From assembly GCF_020906515.1 (NCBI RefSeq), contig NC_085850.1, forward strand, positions 2,542,001 to 2,606,000: DNA of 64,000 nt, written 5' to 3'. The notes under the pieces are model-generated. The model saw nothing but the letters and a program-made list of their open reading frames with translations, ran no database searches and was not told where the DNA came from. Positions 21,298 through 33,778 of this stretch are shown here, piece by piece. This DNA comes from Vanrija pseudolonga (Eukaryota > Basidiomycota > Tremellomycetes > Trichosporonales > Trichosporonaceae). Within the stretch, counting starts at the first letter, position 1. Each line of letters begins with the position of its first letter. Both the position numbers and the translations under genes were made by a program.

Positions 21298-24058
21298 CTA
21301 CTTCTTCCCCTTCATGGCCGCGATGCGCGCCTTGCGCTCCTCGCGTCGCCGGGCCATCTCCTTGTCCTTTTCCTCCTTGGACAGGGACGAGAGGTTGGGC
21401 TGCGGCGTGGAGGGTTTCGATGGCTCCGAGATGCTGCTGCGCGCCGACTCGGTGGGAGGCGGCGACTTGGCCACGGCCGGTGCTGCCTTGACGGGTTTCG
21501 GCGCGACAACGGGCTCAGGCTTTGGCGGTGCGGGTTTTGGTGCAGGCTTGGCTGCCGGAGTGACATAGTATGACTGGGGCGGCGGCGCGGCCGCGACCTC
21601 CTGCGGCGCCTCCTCGAACGCGGTCCAGTCGTCGTCGTCGGCATTGACGTTGATGAGGTCGTCGTTACCCCACGCGTTGGCGACTTCGTCGTCCTCAAAG
21701 TCGGCGGCGAGCGCGTCGGCGAGGTCGGTTGGCTTGTGCGCCTTGGCCGCACCGCCGAGCTTCATGCCCGAGCCTGCACGTACGGGTTTCGGCGCCGCGC
21801 CGAACGACGAGACCTTGCTCGGCGCCGCTGGACGCTCGTATGATGGCGTACGCTCCGGGCTCGGTTTTGTCTCGGCGGCCGCGGCCGCAGCACGTGCCGC
21901 CTGGAAGTTCGGCAGCTCGCCAATGTTGGACGATGCCGCCGTCAGCGACGAGTTGGCGTCGCGCGACGAGATCTGCTGGCTGAGCGTCGAGAAGGCCCAT
22001 CCGGCCAGCGACCCCGCCGCGCCTGCTGCTGCGCCGGCCGCCGAGTTGACGTAGCTTGACGACCCGTTCGGTGCCGGCGGCGGGTTGGAGCCCAGCGCGG
22101 CGGGAGCCCTTGCCTCGTCGCTGAGCTGTGTGTCGGGCATCTGCGCCGCGCCCTCCTCCACCCGCTTGAGGAAGATGCCGACGGCCTTGAACGCCTGGTC
22201 GCGCACCATCTTCTCCTTGTCGACAAGTGCGAACGTCATGTTGGGGAGGACACGCGCGGCGAGGTCCTCGGTGTCGAAGCAGTCGATCGAGGCCATGAGC
22301 GACATCAGAGCCGCGACACGAGTGTGCACGAATGTGTCCTTTAAGCTGCGGGCGAACGCGGGGACCAGGACTTTCTTCTTCGTGTTCGAGTTAAGTGACG
22401 GCGCGAGGCGGCCGAGCAGGATACAGGTGTTGGTTCGGATCGACGGCTCAACGTCCTGCTGCATCTTGGCGAGTAAACGCAGCAAGTCATTGTTCAGGAT
22501 TCGGTCCGACAACTGTTCACGTCAGCGTTGGTCGCCAGAAACGCACGTACCTTGCTCGACAAGGGGTACACGGCCTTGATAGTCGCCTCGCGGATCACAG
22601 GCACAGTGTCGGCAAATCCAGTGATGAGGTTGGGCCATACACGTTCGTTGACGGTTCGCGAGTCGAGCTTGTCGGCGTACTCGTTGAGGCCTTCGAGCAG
22701 GGCCATACGGGTACCGCGGTCGGGGCTGGCGTACAGCTTGACGACAGGCTCGAGCACGACCTTGGGATATGTCGACGGTGGCACAGTCTTGCCGATGGCG
22801 AGCACGAGCGGGAGCATGAGGGCGCTGGGCGCGTCGGGCAGCGACAGCGAGTGTAACAGGCTGGGAAGGACACGGTGGACGAGGAACGGCTCGGGGAGCG
22901 TGCCGGCGTCTGCAGCATCCTTGATTATCCTCAGAAGCTGCTGCTTCTCGCCGTCGGACCGCAGCTCGAAGCCGTCGAGCCCCTCGACGAGGCTGACGAG
23001 CGGGTTGCCGGTCCAGAACGATGTCGACTGCGCTTCGGCAACAAAGTTGATCGTCGACAGCCTTGTCCGCGCGTTGGGGTTGAGCATGCGCTTCCATAGG
23101 GGAAAGAGGCTCTTGGGAAGCGAGCCTGCGGATGCGGGCGTTGGTGGGCCAGAGAACTTGGGGATAGGCTTCTCGGGGTTGTAGAGGTGGAAGAGGAACA
23201 TGGCGAGGAGGTAGATGTCCTCCTGGGCGGGATCGGTGCTGCCGTGTGTTAGCTGTGCCAGCGACCCGTGGAATCAGCTCCAACTCACTCCCGGAGCACA
23301 CCCCAGCCACCTTTCTGCACCTCGGGGCTAGAGTACTCGCCCACCCCGCCAGGCGCCAGCCCACCCAGACCCCAGAGCACGCCGGACGCGTCGTCCCGCC
23401 CCGTCAAGAGATCGAAGCCGGCCAAGCGCCACTCCATCGCGGGCGTGATGAATACGGTCGAGGGGAGGAGGTAGGCGTGGTGCTGTGATAATGGGGGCGA
23501 GTTGAGGAAGGCGAGCGCGGTAGATATGCTCTTCACGCCCCAGCCGAGCCATGCCTCCTTGCCCTCTTTGTTCTTCACTGCGCTCGTGGACGCGAGCGCA
23601 CCCCCTCTTTCCCAGTCACGCAGTACGCCCTGAAGCGGCCGTACCTGCTCCGTTGCGATGTAGATGTGCGTCTCGGTCTCGACCGAGTCGATGTACTTCA
23701 GGCTGGACAGGTGAGCTCTACCCAGAGCTTCGTGCACCTACACATCGGGATGCCTGATCGTCCGCAGCTTCTTGAGCGAATTCTTGGCCAGCTGGAACAG
23801 TGTTCGCCTGTCCTTGTTGCCTGGCTGCAATGGCCCCAGCGTCGAGTCAAAGATGAACAGCGTAAGGGGTGTTCCGTCATCCTAAAGGCTGGTCAGCATC
23901 TTACCAACTGCAAGTAGGCATACCTTCTTGACGCCCTCGCGGATATCCCAGATGGTGCTCCCTGCCTCTAGCCCAGGGATGCGCTCGCCGATCGAGAAAG
24001 GAAAGGAGACGCCGGTCGAGTTGAGCACCGAGGTGGTAATGGACTTGAGGTAATTCAT
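21298..24058 (-). CDS. CEX1: SCY1-like pseudokinase, Cex1/SCYL1 type
   Basis: Cex1/SCYL1 proteins are cytoplasmic, pseudokinase-plus-HEAT-repeat proteins. In yeast Cex1 collects aminoacyl-tRNAs leaving the nuclear pore, and SCYL1 binds COPI. Exons on the minus strand are 24058-23924, 23881-23742, 23702-23289, 23238-22551 and 22512-21298, giving 863 residues. The N-terminus (FPFSIGERIPGLEAGSTIWD) and LRTIRHPDVLKYIDSVETE match the family. The kinase fold lacks the normal HRD and DFG catalytic motifs, as expected. The middle is alpha-helical with HEAT-like repeats (e.g. LSDRILNNDLLRLLAKMQ, SLKDTFVHTRVAALMSL). The C-terminal ~260 residues are disordered, ending in a basic helix (RRREERKARIAAMKGKK) that may serve COPI or RNA binding, which is inference. 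It converges with the transcription factor, with only 87 bases between stops. Confidence 0.9.
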
Positions 24059-24891
24059 GGTGGTGTTGTTTGGCGGCTAGTTGTGGTGACGATGTAGGTC
24101 TGTCGTCGATGCGGTGCCGGTGCCGCTTTATGCCGTGGGGGTAAGGCTGCTGTCGACTGACGCGACTTGAGTGTAGGCAGCAGCAAGAGGGTGGGTGGTG
24201 GGTGGTGCCCCTTTGTGCGATGGGCCGTGTGTGTAGCTGCAGCGTGTCGTCGCTGGTTGCGGCTGGCGGCTGGTCGATGCAATCAACGCACAAGGGACGT
24301 GTTCGGTCCAAATCAGACCAACCTCCACTTTGGACGCGCTCCGCGGCCAAGTCATCGCCCGCCCCTGGCTGCCACCATCACATAGCGCACAGGCCGCCGT
24401 CACCGCCCACCAACCCCGCCACGCATTCAAACACCGGTAAAATCTCCGGCTTGATTTAGCTCCCGTCCCCACCGTAGGGCCGTTTATTGGAACTTAGCCG
24501 TGGAAGGGACAGAAGGGCCTCGCTCGGGGCGGGAAGCTGGGAGGCTGGCTGGATGGGTGGATGCATTCTGGCCCAGGCTGGCTGGGCTGTGCTGGCAGTG
24601 CTGGCTGGCTGGCTGGACGCGTCGGGCGACTTGTCCAAGTGTGCTCCAATGTGAAGTTCATTTGACTGAGGTCACCCCCTCAGCCGGCCTTCCCCCATCA
24701 CAGCCCCCCGTCCTTCCCCTACCCCCAGACCTGATCATATTAACAATTGTTATACATCACTCCCCTCTTCCACACATCTCCTTTGTCCCTCCAAACATAC
24801 ATCTTTGACTTCCTCGCCACCACATCAATCTACCCATCTGCATATATCAGCTCCTCGCTACCAACTTCACTCTTGCCATCGCACTTCCCCA
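24059..24891. promoter_or_regulatory. Divergent promoter region CEX1-TOP1
   Basis: These 833 bases separate two divergent starts. The TOP1-proximal 170 bases are CT-rich with few G, like other leaders in this window. Short GGCTGG direct repeats lie around 24536-24616. I cannot identify specific factor sites. Confidence 0.45.
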
Positions 24892-27800
24892 ATGTCGGCG
24901 CCGAATTCATTAACTGTGGAGGCACCAACATTTACCTCCACCGGAGGCGCAGGCGCACCCGATAAGCGGCCTGCAGCCAACGGCCAAAGCGACGACGACG
25001 ACGATGTCCCTCTGTCCAGGACGAAGCTAGTGTCGAACGGCAAGCGTGGCGGCGCTGCTGCATCGAGCGACGAGGATGAGCGCCCTCTGGTAAGTAGCAC
25101 AACCTGGGAGATTAGGTGGCGCCGGCCAATGAGTACAGACTCAGGGGCCAGGTGAAGCCCGACATTGCAGACGCGTAGGCTGGCCATGCTGACGCGTTTT
25201 TGCAGAGCAAGAAGCCCCGCGTGTCGTCTGCGCCGTCCAAGAAGCGCCGTATTGTCGAGAGCGACGACGACGAGAGTGATGCTGGACCTTCCTCGCCGGT
25301 GGAGCCAAAAGTGAGTGATGGATGACGGGACCTTAACGTGCCACATCATCCCGCCGTTGCTCGTTGCTGACTGGTCGTGTGAACCAGACAAACGGCAGCT
25401 CAAAGCCTGCACGACCCGCCGACTCCGAGTCAGAAGACGAGAAGCCTCTGGCCAAGAAGCGTGCCGCACCGCGTTCAAGCAACGGCAGCTCCAAGCCCCC
25501 ATCAAAGCGCGCGGCTGCTGCGAAGCCGCCTGTCCACGACGACTCGAGCGAAGAGGATGAGAAGCCCCTCGCCAAGGGCCGGAAGCCGACGTCGTCATCC
25601 AAGCCCGCCGCGAAGCCCGCCGCGCCTAGGAGGAGCTCGGGTGCGGCCTCAAAGGTCAAGCCCGAGCCTGAGAGCAGCGAGGACGACAAGCCGTTGGCGA
25701 AGAAGGCGACCAAGGGCAAGGCCGCGCCAGCCAAGACCGCTGTGAAGAAGGAGGTCGTCAAGAAGGAGAAGAAGCCGAAGACTGAGGGGTGAGTAGCTGC
25801 AAGCGAGGCCCGAGATCCGCAGCTAACACAACCAGTGATGATGAGGACGATGGCACTGTGAGCAGAACAAGCTTATCCGCAGCGGCGCCGTACTAACCAT
25901 TGAGCAGTACAAGTGGTGGGAGCAAGGAGAAGGAGATGGGTCTGTCAAGTGGACGACCCTGCAGCACAACGGTGTGCTGTTCCCTCCGCCCTACGTCCCG
26001 CTGCCCAAGAGCGTCAGGATGAAGTACGATGGTGCGTTTCCCAAAAGTGTGGAGGATAAACACGCCGATCACTGACACTCTTAGGTGTCCCTCTCACTCT
26101 TCCACCAGAGTCGGAAGAGGTGGCTGGCTTCTTCGGCGCAATGCTGGAGACCGACCATGCCAAGGACAAGACCTTCATCGAGAACTTCTTCAAGGACTTC
26201 AAGGGCGTTGTTGCACAGTACCCTCCTGTGAGCAGCGCACAGTCGGTTGAGATTGTACGCTAACCCTGTACAGAAGGAGAATGTCAAGGTCACCAAGTTT
26301 GACAAGTGTGACTTCCGCCCCATGTACGACTACTTTGAGAGTGAGCGCGAGAAGAAAAAGTCCATGACCAAGGACGAGAAGAAGGCTGTCAAGGACGCCA
26401 AAGACAAGCTCGAGGAGCCCTACCTGTACGCCCTTGTCGATGGCCGCAAGGAGAAGCTTGGCAACTTCCGTGCCGAGCCTCCTGGACTGTTCCGTGGTCG
26501 TGGAGAGCACCCCAAGAAGGGTACATGGAAGCACCGCCTGCGCCCCGAGGACATCATCATCAACATTGGCAAGGACGCGCCTGTCCCTATCCCCAACGTG
26601 CCCGGCAAGTGGAGGGGTGTGCAGCACGACAACATTGTCACGTGGCTGGCCCACTGGAAGGAGAACGTCAACGGCCAGTCCAAGTATGTCTTCCTCTCTG
26701 CCGCCAGTTCTTGGAAGGGTCAGAGTGACCGCTCCAAGTTTGAGAAGGCCCGTGAGCTCATCGTGAGTGAAGATGTGTGATGATGTGTGATCGCGACTAA
26801 CTCTGGCCAGAAACACGTCGACCGCATCCGTAGCGACTACACCGTCGACCTCAAGTCCAAGATCATGGCCGACCGCCAGCGTGCCACTGCCCTGTACTTT
26901 GTTGACCGCTTGGCACTCCGTGCTGGTAACGAGAAGGGCGAGGACGAGGCCGACACTGTTGGTTGTTGCTCGCTCCGATTCGAGCACGTCACCCTCAAGC
27001 CGCCTAACAAGGTCATCTTCGACTTCCTGGGTAAGGACTCGATGAGGTTCCACCAGGAAGTAGACGTCGATGCCCAGGTGTTCAAGAACATCAAGATCTT
27101 CAAGGCTGAGCCGAAGAAGACTGGCGATGACTTGTTTGACCGCTTGAACGTGAGTGAAGAGTGTGCTGAGGCCACGCTGACATGACCAGACTACCTTGCT
27201 CAACCGCTACCTTCAAGAACAAATGAAGGGACTAACGGCCAAGGTGTTCCGTACATACAACGCTTCGTGGACCTTCCAGGAGCAGCTGAAGAACACGCCG
27301 AGGAACGGTACTGTCGCCGAGAAGATTGCCGCCTACAACACTGCGAACCGCGACGTTGCCATCCTCTGTAACCATCAGAAGACTGTTAGCAAGGGCTTTG
27401 AGGAGTCCAAGGCCAAGGCCGAAGACAAGATTCGCGCGGTCAAGTACCAGCGCATGAAGCTTCGCCTGCAGCTGTTCACTCTCAACCCCAAGGCCAAGAA
27501 GAAGCACCCCGAGCTGGCCGACGACGAGTCGGACATGGACGAAGATTTTATTGAGCGCCATGAGATCGCCTTGAAGGAGAAGGCGATTGACACGGCGACC
27601 AAGAAGTTTGAGAAGGACAACGTGAAGCTGAAGGAGCAAAAGGAGAAGCCCAAGCCTCAGTCCGAGCTGAAGGAGCGCCTCAAGGACATTGAGGTCGAGT
27701 TCAAGGAGCTCGCGAAGGAGAGGAAGTCTCGCAAGGTGGAGCCCAAGGGAAATGGTGAGGCAGACTTGTGGTAGTTGTGAAAAGGCGTCTGCTGACCACC

Positions 27801-28147
27801 ACAGCCACTGAGGAGAAGCTGCTCGAGCAGATCTCCAAGATTGACGAGCGCATTGCGACCCAGAAGGTCCAGCTGGGCGACCGTGACAAGCTCAAGGACG
27901 TCGCGTTGGGTACTTCCAAGATCAACTACATTGTGGGTGCCTGTGGAGGGGGCGTTGCTAACGTGCACAGGACCCTCGCCTTACTGTGGCCTGGGCGAAG
28001 AAGTATGAAGTGCCTCTGGAGAAGCTGTTCTCAAAGACACTGTGAGTTGCGGCGGCTGCTGCTGCGGAGTGTTGTTACTGACATATGACCAGTCGCGAGA
28101 AGTTCCCATGGGCTGAGGCCGAGGCCGATGAGGACTGGATCTTCTAA
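24892..28147 (+). CDS. TOP1: DNA topoisomerase I (type IB)
   Basis: This enzyme relaxes supercoiled DNA by transient single-strand cleavage through a 3'-phosphotyrosine bond. Twelve exons give 879 residues: 24892-25089, 25206-25310, 25388-25788, 25836-25857, 25908-26031, 26085-26227, 26274-26762, 26811-27149, 27190-27754, 27805-27932, 27971-28041 and 28093-28147. The first ~240 residues are a disordered Lys/Ser/Glu-rich nuclear targeting region with repeated EDEKPLAK-type units. The core follows from [11 protein letters not shown], with [20 protein letters not shown] and [16 protein letters not shown], the region with the conserved catalytic Arg. A charged coiled-coil linker follows. [17 protein letters not shown] holds the active-site tyrosine (about residue 837). 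The C-terminus ends in WIF. All expected catalytic regions are present. A 22-nt micro-exon lies at 25836. Confidence 0.97.
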
Positions 28148-28736
28148 GCGCATTCGACATGTGCCTTGGATTGTATAGGCATAAGAGTGGAGAGGCAGAC
28201 GCACTGTCGTTGCACTCGTGTGGTGGTTTAGTGCGTGTCTCGCCTCTGCGTCATCACCACAATCGTATTAGTATCCCTCCTGTAGTCGTGGCATTTTTTC
28301 ATTAGCATGGATCAGAAGTGATTTGTCGAGGAATAGGGTTGCGCAGGAGGCCGAGTAGGCCGTCGTGTTGCTAGCAACAAGCCGTCGTGCCCGTCATTGT
28401 ATGGATGCATCAGGCTAATAGCCGAGAGTTGATTGGTTCGATCTCACGCGGGGTATGACACTTGTCGGTGGAAATAGTCGGATTTGGGCCGTACAGTGAA
28501 TCGTCCGGCGCGTCCGGGACTCTCCGAAGGGACCAAATGGTGGGTGGTGCTTGGTGAGAGTGCCGTGTGCCCGCCAGTGACACTGTGAGTGGTCTCTGCG
28601 TCGTCGCCCGCCCTGGCCCGGCGACACCCTCGCACACACATCACACTCACTGCGACTTACTCCCAAAAGCCCCTCTCTTTGACAAAGTCGGGTTTCTCCC
28701 TTTGCTCACCACTCTCCCCTCTACGACAAAGCAAAG
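28148..28736. other. Intergenic TOP1 to SDH1
   Basis: These 589 bases hold the TOP1 3' flank and the SDH1 promoter. The last ~100 bases before the SDH1 start are pyrimidine-rich. A segment near 28430-28450 resembles a tRNA T-loop but does not fold, so I do not call a tRNA. Nothing else is visible. Confidence 0.5.
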
Positions 28737-31352
28737 ATGATGCGCCTCTCGCGCGCCGTGCCGCGCCCCACTGCTGCCAAGCTCGCAGCCCGCAACTCGC
28801 GCGGCTACGTTGTTGCCTCGCAGACGCACCGCGCCTCCGAGGCCAAGGTGAGGAGAGGTGTGTGATGGGGTGATGCTAACAGGTAGAACATTAGCACGCA
28901 CAAGGGCTACCCCGTCATTGACCACGAGTGAGTATGCTAGCTGAGTGCTGCGTGCTAGCTAGCGACTTGGTCGCTGTCGCTAGCAACAGCAGCAAGGGAG
29001 AATTTGGCCGATGAGCGAATCAACTGACGCGTATTGCAGGTTCGATGCCGTCGTCGTGTAAGTCGCAGCGGAGCGCGAGGTCGCACGCAAACAAAACGAC
29101 AGGGAGAGGATCGCCAGACTAACCCCTCCACAGCGGTGCCGGTGGTGCTGGTCTCCGTGCTGCCTTCGGTCTCGGTACGTTTGGCTCCTCTACTCGCAGC
29201 CACCGGAGAAACTGACACTTTCGTAGCCGAGGGTGGTCTCAAGACTGCGTGTATCTCCAAGCTCTTCCCCACTAGGAGTCACACCGTCGCTGCCCAGGGT
29301 GGTATCAACGCCGCTCTTGGCAACATGACCGAGGACGACTGGAGGTGGCACATGTGCGTTGCTTGTTGTTTGCTTGCTTGCTGCTTGCTGTGAAAGTGGC
29401 CACCGGACTAACGGATATTAGGTACGACACTGTCAAGGGTTCCGACTGGCTCGGCGACCAGGACGCCATCCACTACATGACCCGTGAGGCTCCTCGCACC
29501 GTCATCGAGGTGAGTTGCGAGGACAGCCCGCGCACAAACGAGAAGCCGCACTGACCACCTCTCCCCCTTTTTTTTCTGTCGCCAGCTCGAGCACTACGGT
29601 CTCCCCTTCTCCCGTACCAAGGAGGGCAAGATCTACCAGCGTGCCTTCGGTGGTCAGTCGCTCAACTACGGCAAGGGCGGCCAGGCCTACCGCTGCGCCG
29701 CCGCTGCTGACCGTACCGGCCACGCCATGCTTCACTCGCTCTACGGCCAGTCGCTCCGCCACAACACCAACTTCTTCATCGAGTACTTTGCCCTCGACCT
29801 GCTGATGCAGGACGGCGAGTGTGTCGGTGTTATTGCCCTCAACATGGAGGACGGCACCCTCCACCGCTTCCGCTCGCACAAGACTGTTCTTGCTACCGGC
29901 GGCTACGGTCGTGCCTACTTCTCGTGCACTTCGGCCCACACCTGCTCGGGTGACGGTAACGCCATGGTCGTCCGTGCGGGCCTCCCCCTCCAGGACCTCG
30001 AGTTCGTCCAGTTCCACCCCACCGGTATCTACGGCTCGGGATGTCTCATCACCGAGGGTGCCCGTGGTGAGGGTGGCTACCTCCTCAACTCGAAGGGTGA
30101 GCGCTTCATGGAGCGTTACGCCCCCACCGCCAAGGACCTTGCCTCGCGTGACGTCGTCTCGCGTTCCATGACCCTCGAGATCCGTGAGGGCCGTGGTGTC
30201 GGCCCCGAGAAGGACCACATCTACCTCCAGCTCTCGCACCTTCCCCCCGACATTCTCCACGAGCGTCTCCCCGGTATCTCCGAGACCGCCGCCATCTTCG
30301 CCGGTGTCGACGTCACCAAGGAGCCCATCCCCGTCCTCCCCACCGTCCACTACAACATGGGTGGTATCCCCACCAAGTACACTGGTGAGGTCATCACTGT
30401 TGACGAGAACGGCCAGGACAAGGTCGTCCCCGGTCTCTACGCCGCCGGTGAGGCCGCCTGTGTCTCGGTCCACGGTGCCAACCGTCTCGGTGCCAACTCG
30501 CTCCTCGACATTGTCGTCTTCGGCCGTGCCTGCGCCAACCACATCAAGGAGAACCTTGCTCCCAACACCCCCCACAAGCCTCTTGACGAGTCGCTCGGCC
30601 AGGCTTCGATCGAGAACCTCGAGAAGATCCGCACCTCGGACGGCCCTCTCCACACCTCGACCATCCGTCTCAACATGCAGAAGACCATGCAGAAGGACGC
30701 TGCCGTCTTCCGTACCCAGGAGTCGCTTGACGACGGTGTCCGTGGCATGACCGAGGTCTACAAGACCTACGACCAGGTCGGCATCAAGGACCGCTCCCTC
30801 ATCTGGAACTCGGACCTCATCGAGACCCTCGAGCTCCGCAACATTATGCAGAACGCCATCCAGACTGTCGTCTCCGCCGCCGCCCGCAAGGAGTCGCGTG
30901 GTGCCCACGCGCGTGAGGACTTCCCGTAAGTGTCTAGTGTCTGAAAGTGGAGGCGGAAGCAAAAAGTGGAGGTGGAGGCAATGTGGCACTTTGTTTGGTG
31001 GCACTCGTCCAAGTCTCCGGCACTCGTCCGAGTCTCCATCCATCCCTCCAGCCTTCTACATCTACCACAACTCTTCTGAACGCTCTGCTTACGTAATCCA
31101 GGGACAGGAATGATACCGAATGGCAGAAGCACACTTTGAGCTTCCAGCACAACCCCGAGTCGCCCGAGGTCGACCTGAAGTACAGGAAGGTCATCATGAA
31201 CACCCTCGACGAGAACGAGTGAGTCTGACCCCTTCTCGGCCTCCACAGCCGAAGCTAATGAGCCCGCAGGTGTAAGACCGTCCCACCTGCCAAGCGTGTT
31301 AGTTCTCTCCGTGTCTACTTGGACAAAGCTGACGTTTTCACAGGTGTATTAA
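28737..31352 (+). CDS. SDH1: Succinate dehydrogenase flavoprotein subunit, mitochondrial
   Basis: This is the FAD-carrying catalytic subunit of complex II, which oxidises succinate to fumarate in the mitochondrial inner membrane. Ten exons give 639 residues: 28737-28847, 28887-28927, 29040-29057, 29134-29174, 29227-29353, 29422-29509, 29586-30925, 31102-31218, 31270-31297 and 31344-31352. The N-terminus is Arg/Ala/Ser-rich, a mitochondrial presequence. [19 protein letters not shown] is the dinucleotide-binding fold. SHTVAAQGG carries the histidine (about residue 89) that covalently binds [14 protein letters not shown] and [13 protein letters not shown] are catalytic and FAD-contact motifs. 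The end, [11 protein letters not shown], matches the family. Exon 3 is only 18 nt and the last coding exon only 9 nt. Codon use is strongly biased to C-ending codons, as expected for high expression. The exon 2 acceptor (ending 28886) was chosen because only it keeps the frame. Confidence 0.97.
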
Positions 31353-32065
31353 GCGGACTCGTGGGTTGCAGTTTGTACCAGAGATGGAAGCCGATGACAT
31401 GAACACCGCCCCCGCCACATTGTGGCATTTGATCCCGCTAATTCAATTTGATTCCGCTATTCTTAATTACTTCCGCCCTCACCTCTTCAGTTAGACTAAT
31501 CCAGCACCCAGCAGTAGACGTCTCTGTCGAAAGCCAAGGGCCATATGGCTCGGCGCCGCCAGCGAGCACTTGTGCCACATCCATGTGCATGAGCATTAAC
31601 CACTTTCTACCATTGGGTCCGGCCTGTGGTTGGTTGGTGCTCGCAGCAGTGGCGTCGGTGTCGCGTCGCGTGCTGTCGGGGAGCAAGGTGTGGGGTGGAG
31701 TGTGGCGTCGTTGTGAAGGTGTGTGTTTGTGTGCGAGCGCGTGGTGCGTGTGGGAGGATCCAAGGGTGGGGCAGCGGTGGGGGGGCGGGGGATCGGCGTA
31801 CGCGGGACATTCGCAGCTTTGGGTGTGGGCGAGGTGTCGTCGCACCGCAGTCTACATTTCACCCCAGTTGACGCGACTTTGATTTCTCTTTCTCTCCACA
31901 TTCACCCACTCACCCACTCACTCACTCGCCATATCGCCCACCCACCCACCCAACCCACTCATTCACTCACTCACCCCCCAACCCACCCACACTCTTCCCT
32001 CCTTCACCAACAACGCACTCGCACCACAAACCCAGCCTCACCCTTCTCCCCCTCTTCCCAGCAAC
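31353..32065. other. Intergenic with CT-rich leader of the next gene
   Basis: These 713 bases lie between same-strand genes. The last ~180 bases are (CACC/CACT)-rich and G-poor, a likely leader of the gene starting at 32066. ORFs here are low-complexity on both strands. Confidence 0.5.
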
Positions 32066-33349
32066 ATGGCAGACGTCGAGGACGATCCCCTGGCCATTAT
32101 CGACGAATCCTTTGCGTCCATTATCGACGAATCCTTTGCGTCGCCTCCGTTCCGTGGCGACAACGACGGCAAGGAAGCCGGCGCCAAAGCCGACCGGGCG
32201 AAAAGCTACCAGAGCCCCGCCACTGCCGCGCCGAGGACGTCTGTCAGCGCCGCATACCGTGCTCTGCCAGCAGCGCCGAACAAACCCAAGCAAAACACGG
32301 GCAAGGCAGCTCCAGTCACCACTTCTGGCGCGGCCAAGCGCCCACAGCGCGCCATACTGTCGCCGAGCCCACCGCTGTCGCCGAGCGCACCGAACACTCT
32401 GGACATGGCCATAAGCCAACGGCCCTCCATACTGTCTCCTAGTCCGCCTTCCTCGCCGAGAATGTTCGGCGGCGCCACATACCGTGCGCTGCCAGGAGTA
32501 CCCACCAAACCCAACAACCACACTCGCAGCGCAGCTCCCGTCACCTCTTCCGGGCGACCACCATACACCTGGTCGCTGACGCTGAGCCAAGCGGAGGCTC
32601 AGGACGTTTTTGACCGGTGCTTCAATGCGTTGTACGGACCGGCCCAAGGGGGTGTTATGGACCAGGACTACAGCAGTAAGGAGAAGGTGCGTAAGGAAAA
32701 CGACGAACTGGGCCTGGCTGACCGATACCTCACAGGCGATCCAGACGAGCGACTTCAAGAAAGAGGTTGAGCAAGAGTTCGAAGAATACTGGGGAGGCCC
32801 TCTTCCCAAGCGGTTCTGGCGGGAGCACAAGCGTCCAACTGCGGCGTCGAAGGGGGAGGTGGCACTGGCGGCGTTAGACGCCTTCATCCTCAGCCTCCCT
32901 TCCCGTCATCCGGGAGAGGACATCAAGAAGAAGCTCATCGAGCTCTCCAAGCTTATCCGGGGGGCGGAAGTGCTCAAGCAGAAGGCAGAGCTACTCCGCA
33001 AGATGGTAGGTACCAGGAAGGAGACAAATGACGGCCAGAGCTGAGAGTGTGTGCAGAAGCGCTTTGTGTTCATCGAAATGGCTACATCATTTGGGGAGGA
33101 TGATTTTGCCGAAATGCGTCGGCCAGGCGGACGCGCCGCCGAACGTGACGTACTCGGAGAGAAGAAAGCCCAAGTGGGCGACCGTCGCTCTAAAAAAGAA
33201 CAGGTAGGTCTGACGGCGGTCCTCTTTTTCCCAGCACTAACTAAATGTTACAGTCCCAGAGAGACAAGCCCGTCGTGAAGACCGAGGATGGCGAGCCCGA
33301 CAACGCACATCAATCCGACCAGAAGGCAAAGAAGACTCGAGTGCGCTGA
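32066..33349 (+). CDS. Unrecognised 377-residue protein with internal duplications
   Basis: I do not recognise this family. Four exons, 32066-32686, 32736-33005, 33057-33203 and 33254-33349, sum to 1134 nt and read without stops. The N-terminus contains an exact eight-residue duplication (IIDESFAS twice). Residues ~65-165 contain two copies of a module reading YRALP-x2-P-x-KP ... AAPVT-x-SG, and two ILSPSPP-x-SP boxes between them. From about residue 170 a more ordered part follows: WSLTLSQAEAQDVFDRC, then a helix-rich segment (FKKEVEQEFEEYWGG, RFWREHKRPTAA, and a charged helix of about 40 residues). The C-terminus is hydrophilic and basic (KAKKTRVR). SP sites and basic runs suggest a regulated nuclear protein, but that is a guess. 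Four clean introns in frame support that it is real. Confidence 0.7.
32094..32141. repeat. Exact 24-bp tandem duplication inside the coding region
   Basis: A 24-base unit beginning CCATTATCGACGAATCC is repeated twice with no mismatch (32094-32117 and 32118-32141). It duplicates eight residues of the encoded protein in frame. Identity at silent positions suggests a recent event. Confidence 0.95.
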
Positions 33350-33778
33350 GAGCGCTACCAACCGCGACCCGATGGCAGTCAAGATCACGAAAAACGCAGC
33401 GTTCGTTATGAAAAGAGCCGCGAGGGCCTGTGCGACGTATGTAGTGTGTAGCAATAGATGTAAGCTCATGCCGCGAGCGAGGAGGACACGAAGGACGAGG
33501 AGCCTGACATTGACGGTTGCTCTCTGACTGCCACCCCCGTGGGGAAGATGATTTTCAGGCCTCGTCCTAGCTCAATGAGTCCGTGATGGAGCAAGTCACT
33601 CATACACAATGTAGATCAACGACACACCGATCACTCCCACTCCGTGCTTGATGGTGGGGACATGCAAAGCTCCAGTTGGCTGCCTGCCTGCCTGCCTATT
33701 CTCCATGCCCACCACCACCACCTCCCACTTCCTGGGTATACCTGATACATGTTCTACTACAAGACGACACGCACGACT
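33350..33778. other. Convergent 3' region
   Basis: These 429 bases lie between the stops of the 377-residue gene and GAR1. They should hold both 3' ends. A (CTGC)n-like run lies near 33680-33697. There is no convincing ORF. Confidence 0.5.

Noticed and set aside
26199-27203. 334-codon minus-strand frame over TOP1
   Set aside because: It mirrors conserved TOP1 exons and crosses TOP1 splice sites; it is a shadow frame.
28421-28460. tRNA-like segment with a GGTTCGAT T-loop
   Set aside because: The flanking bases do not form the T stem, and no acceptor or anticodon stem pairs with it.
29502-31043. 513-codon open frame on the minus strand inside SDH1
   Set aside because: It is a shadow of the strongly C-ending codon use of SDH1; the protein is Val/Leu/Gly/Glu-rich and matches no family.
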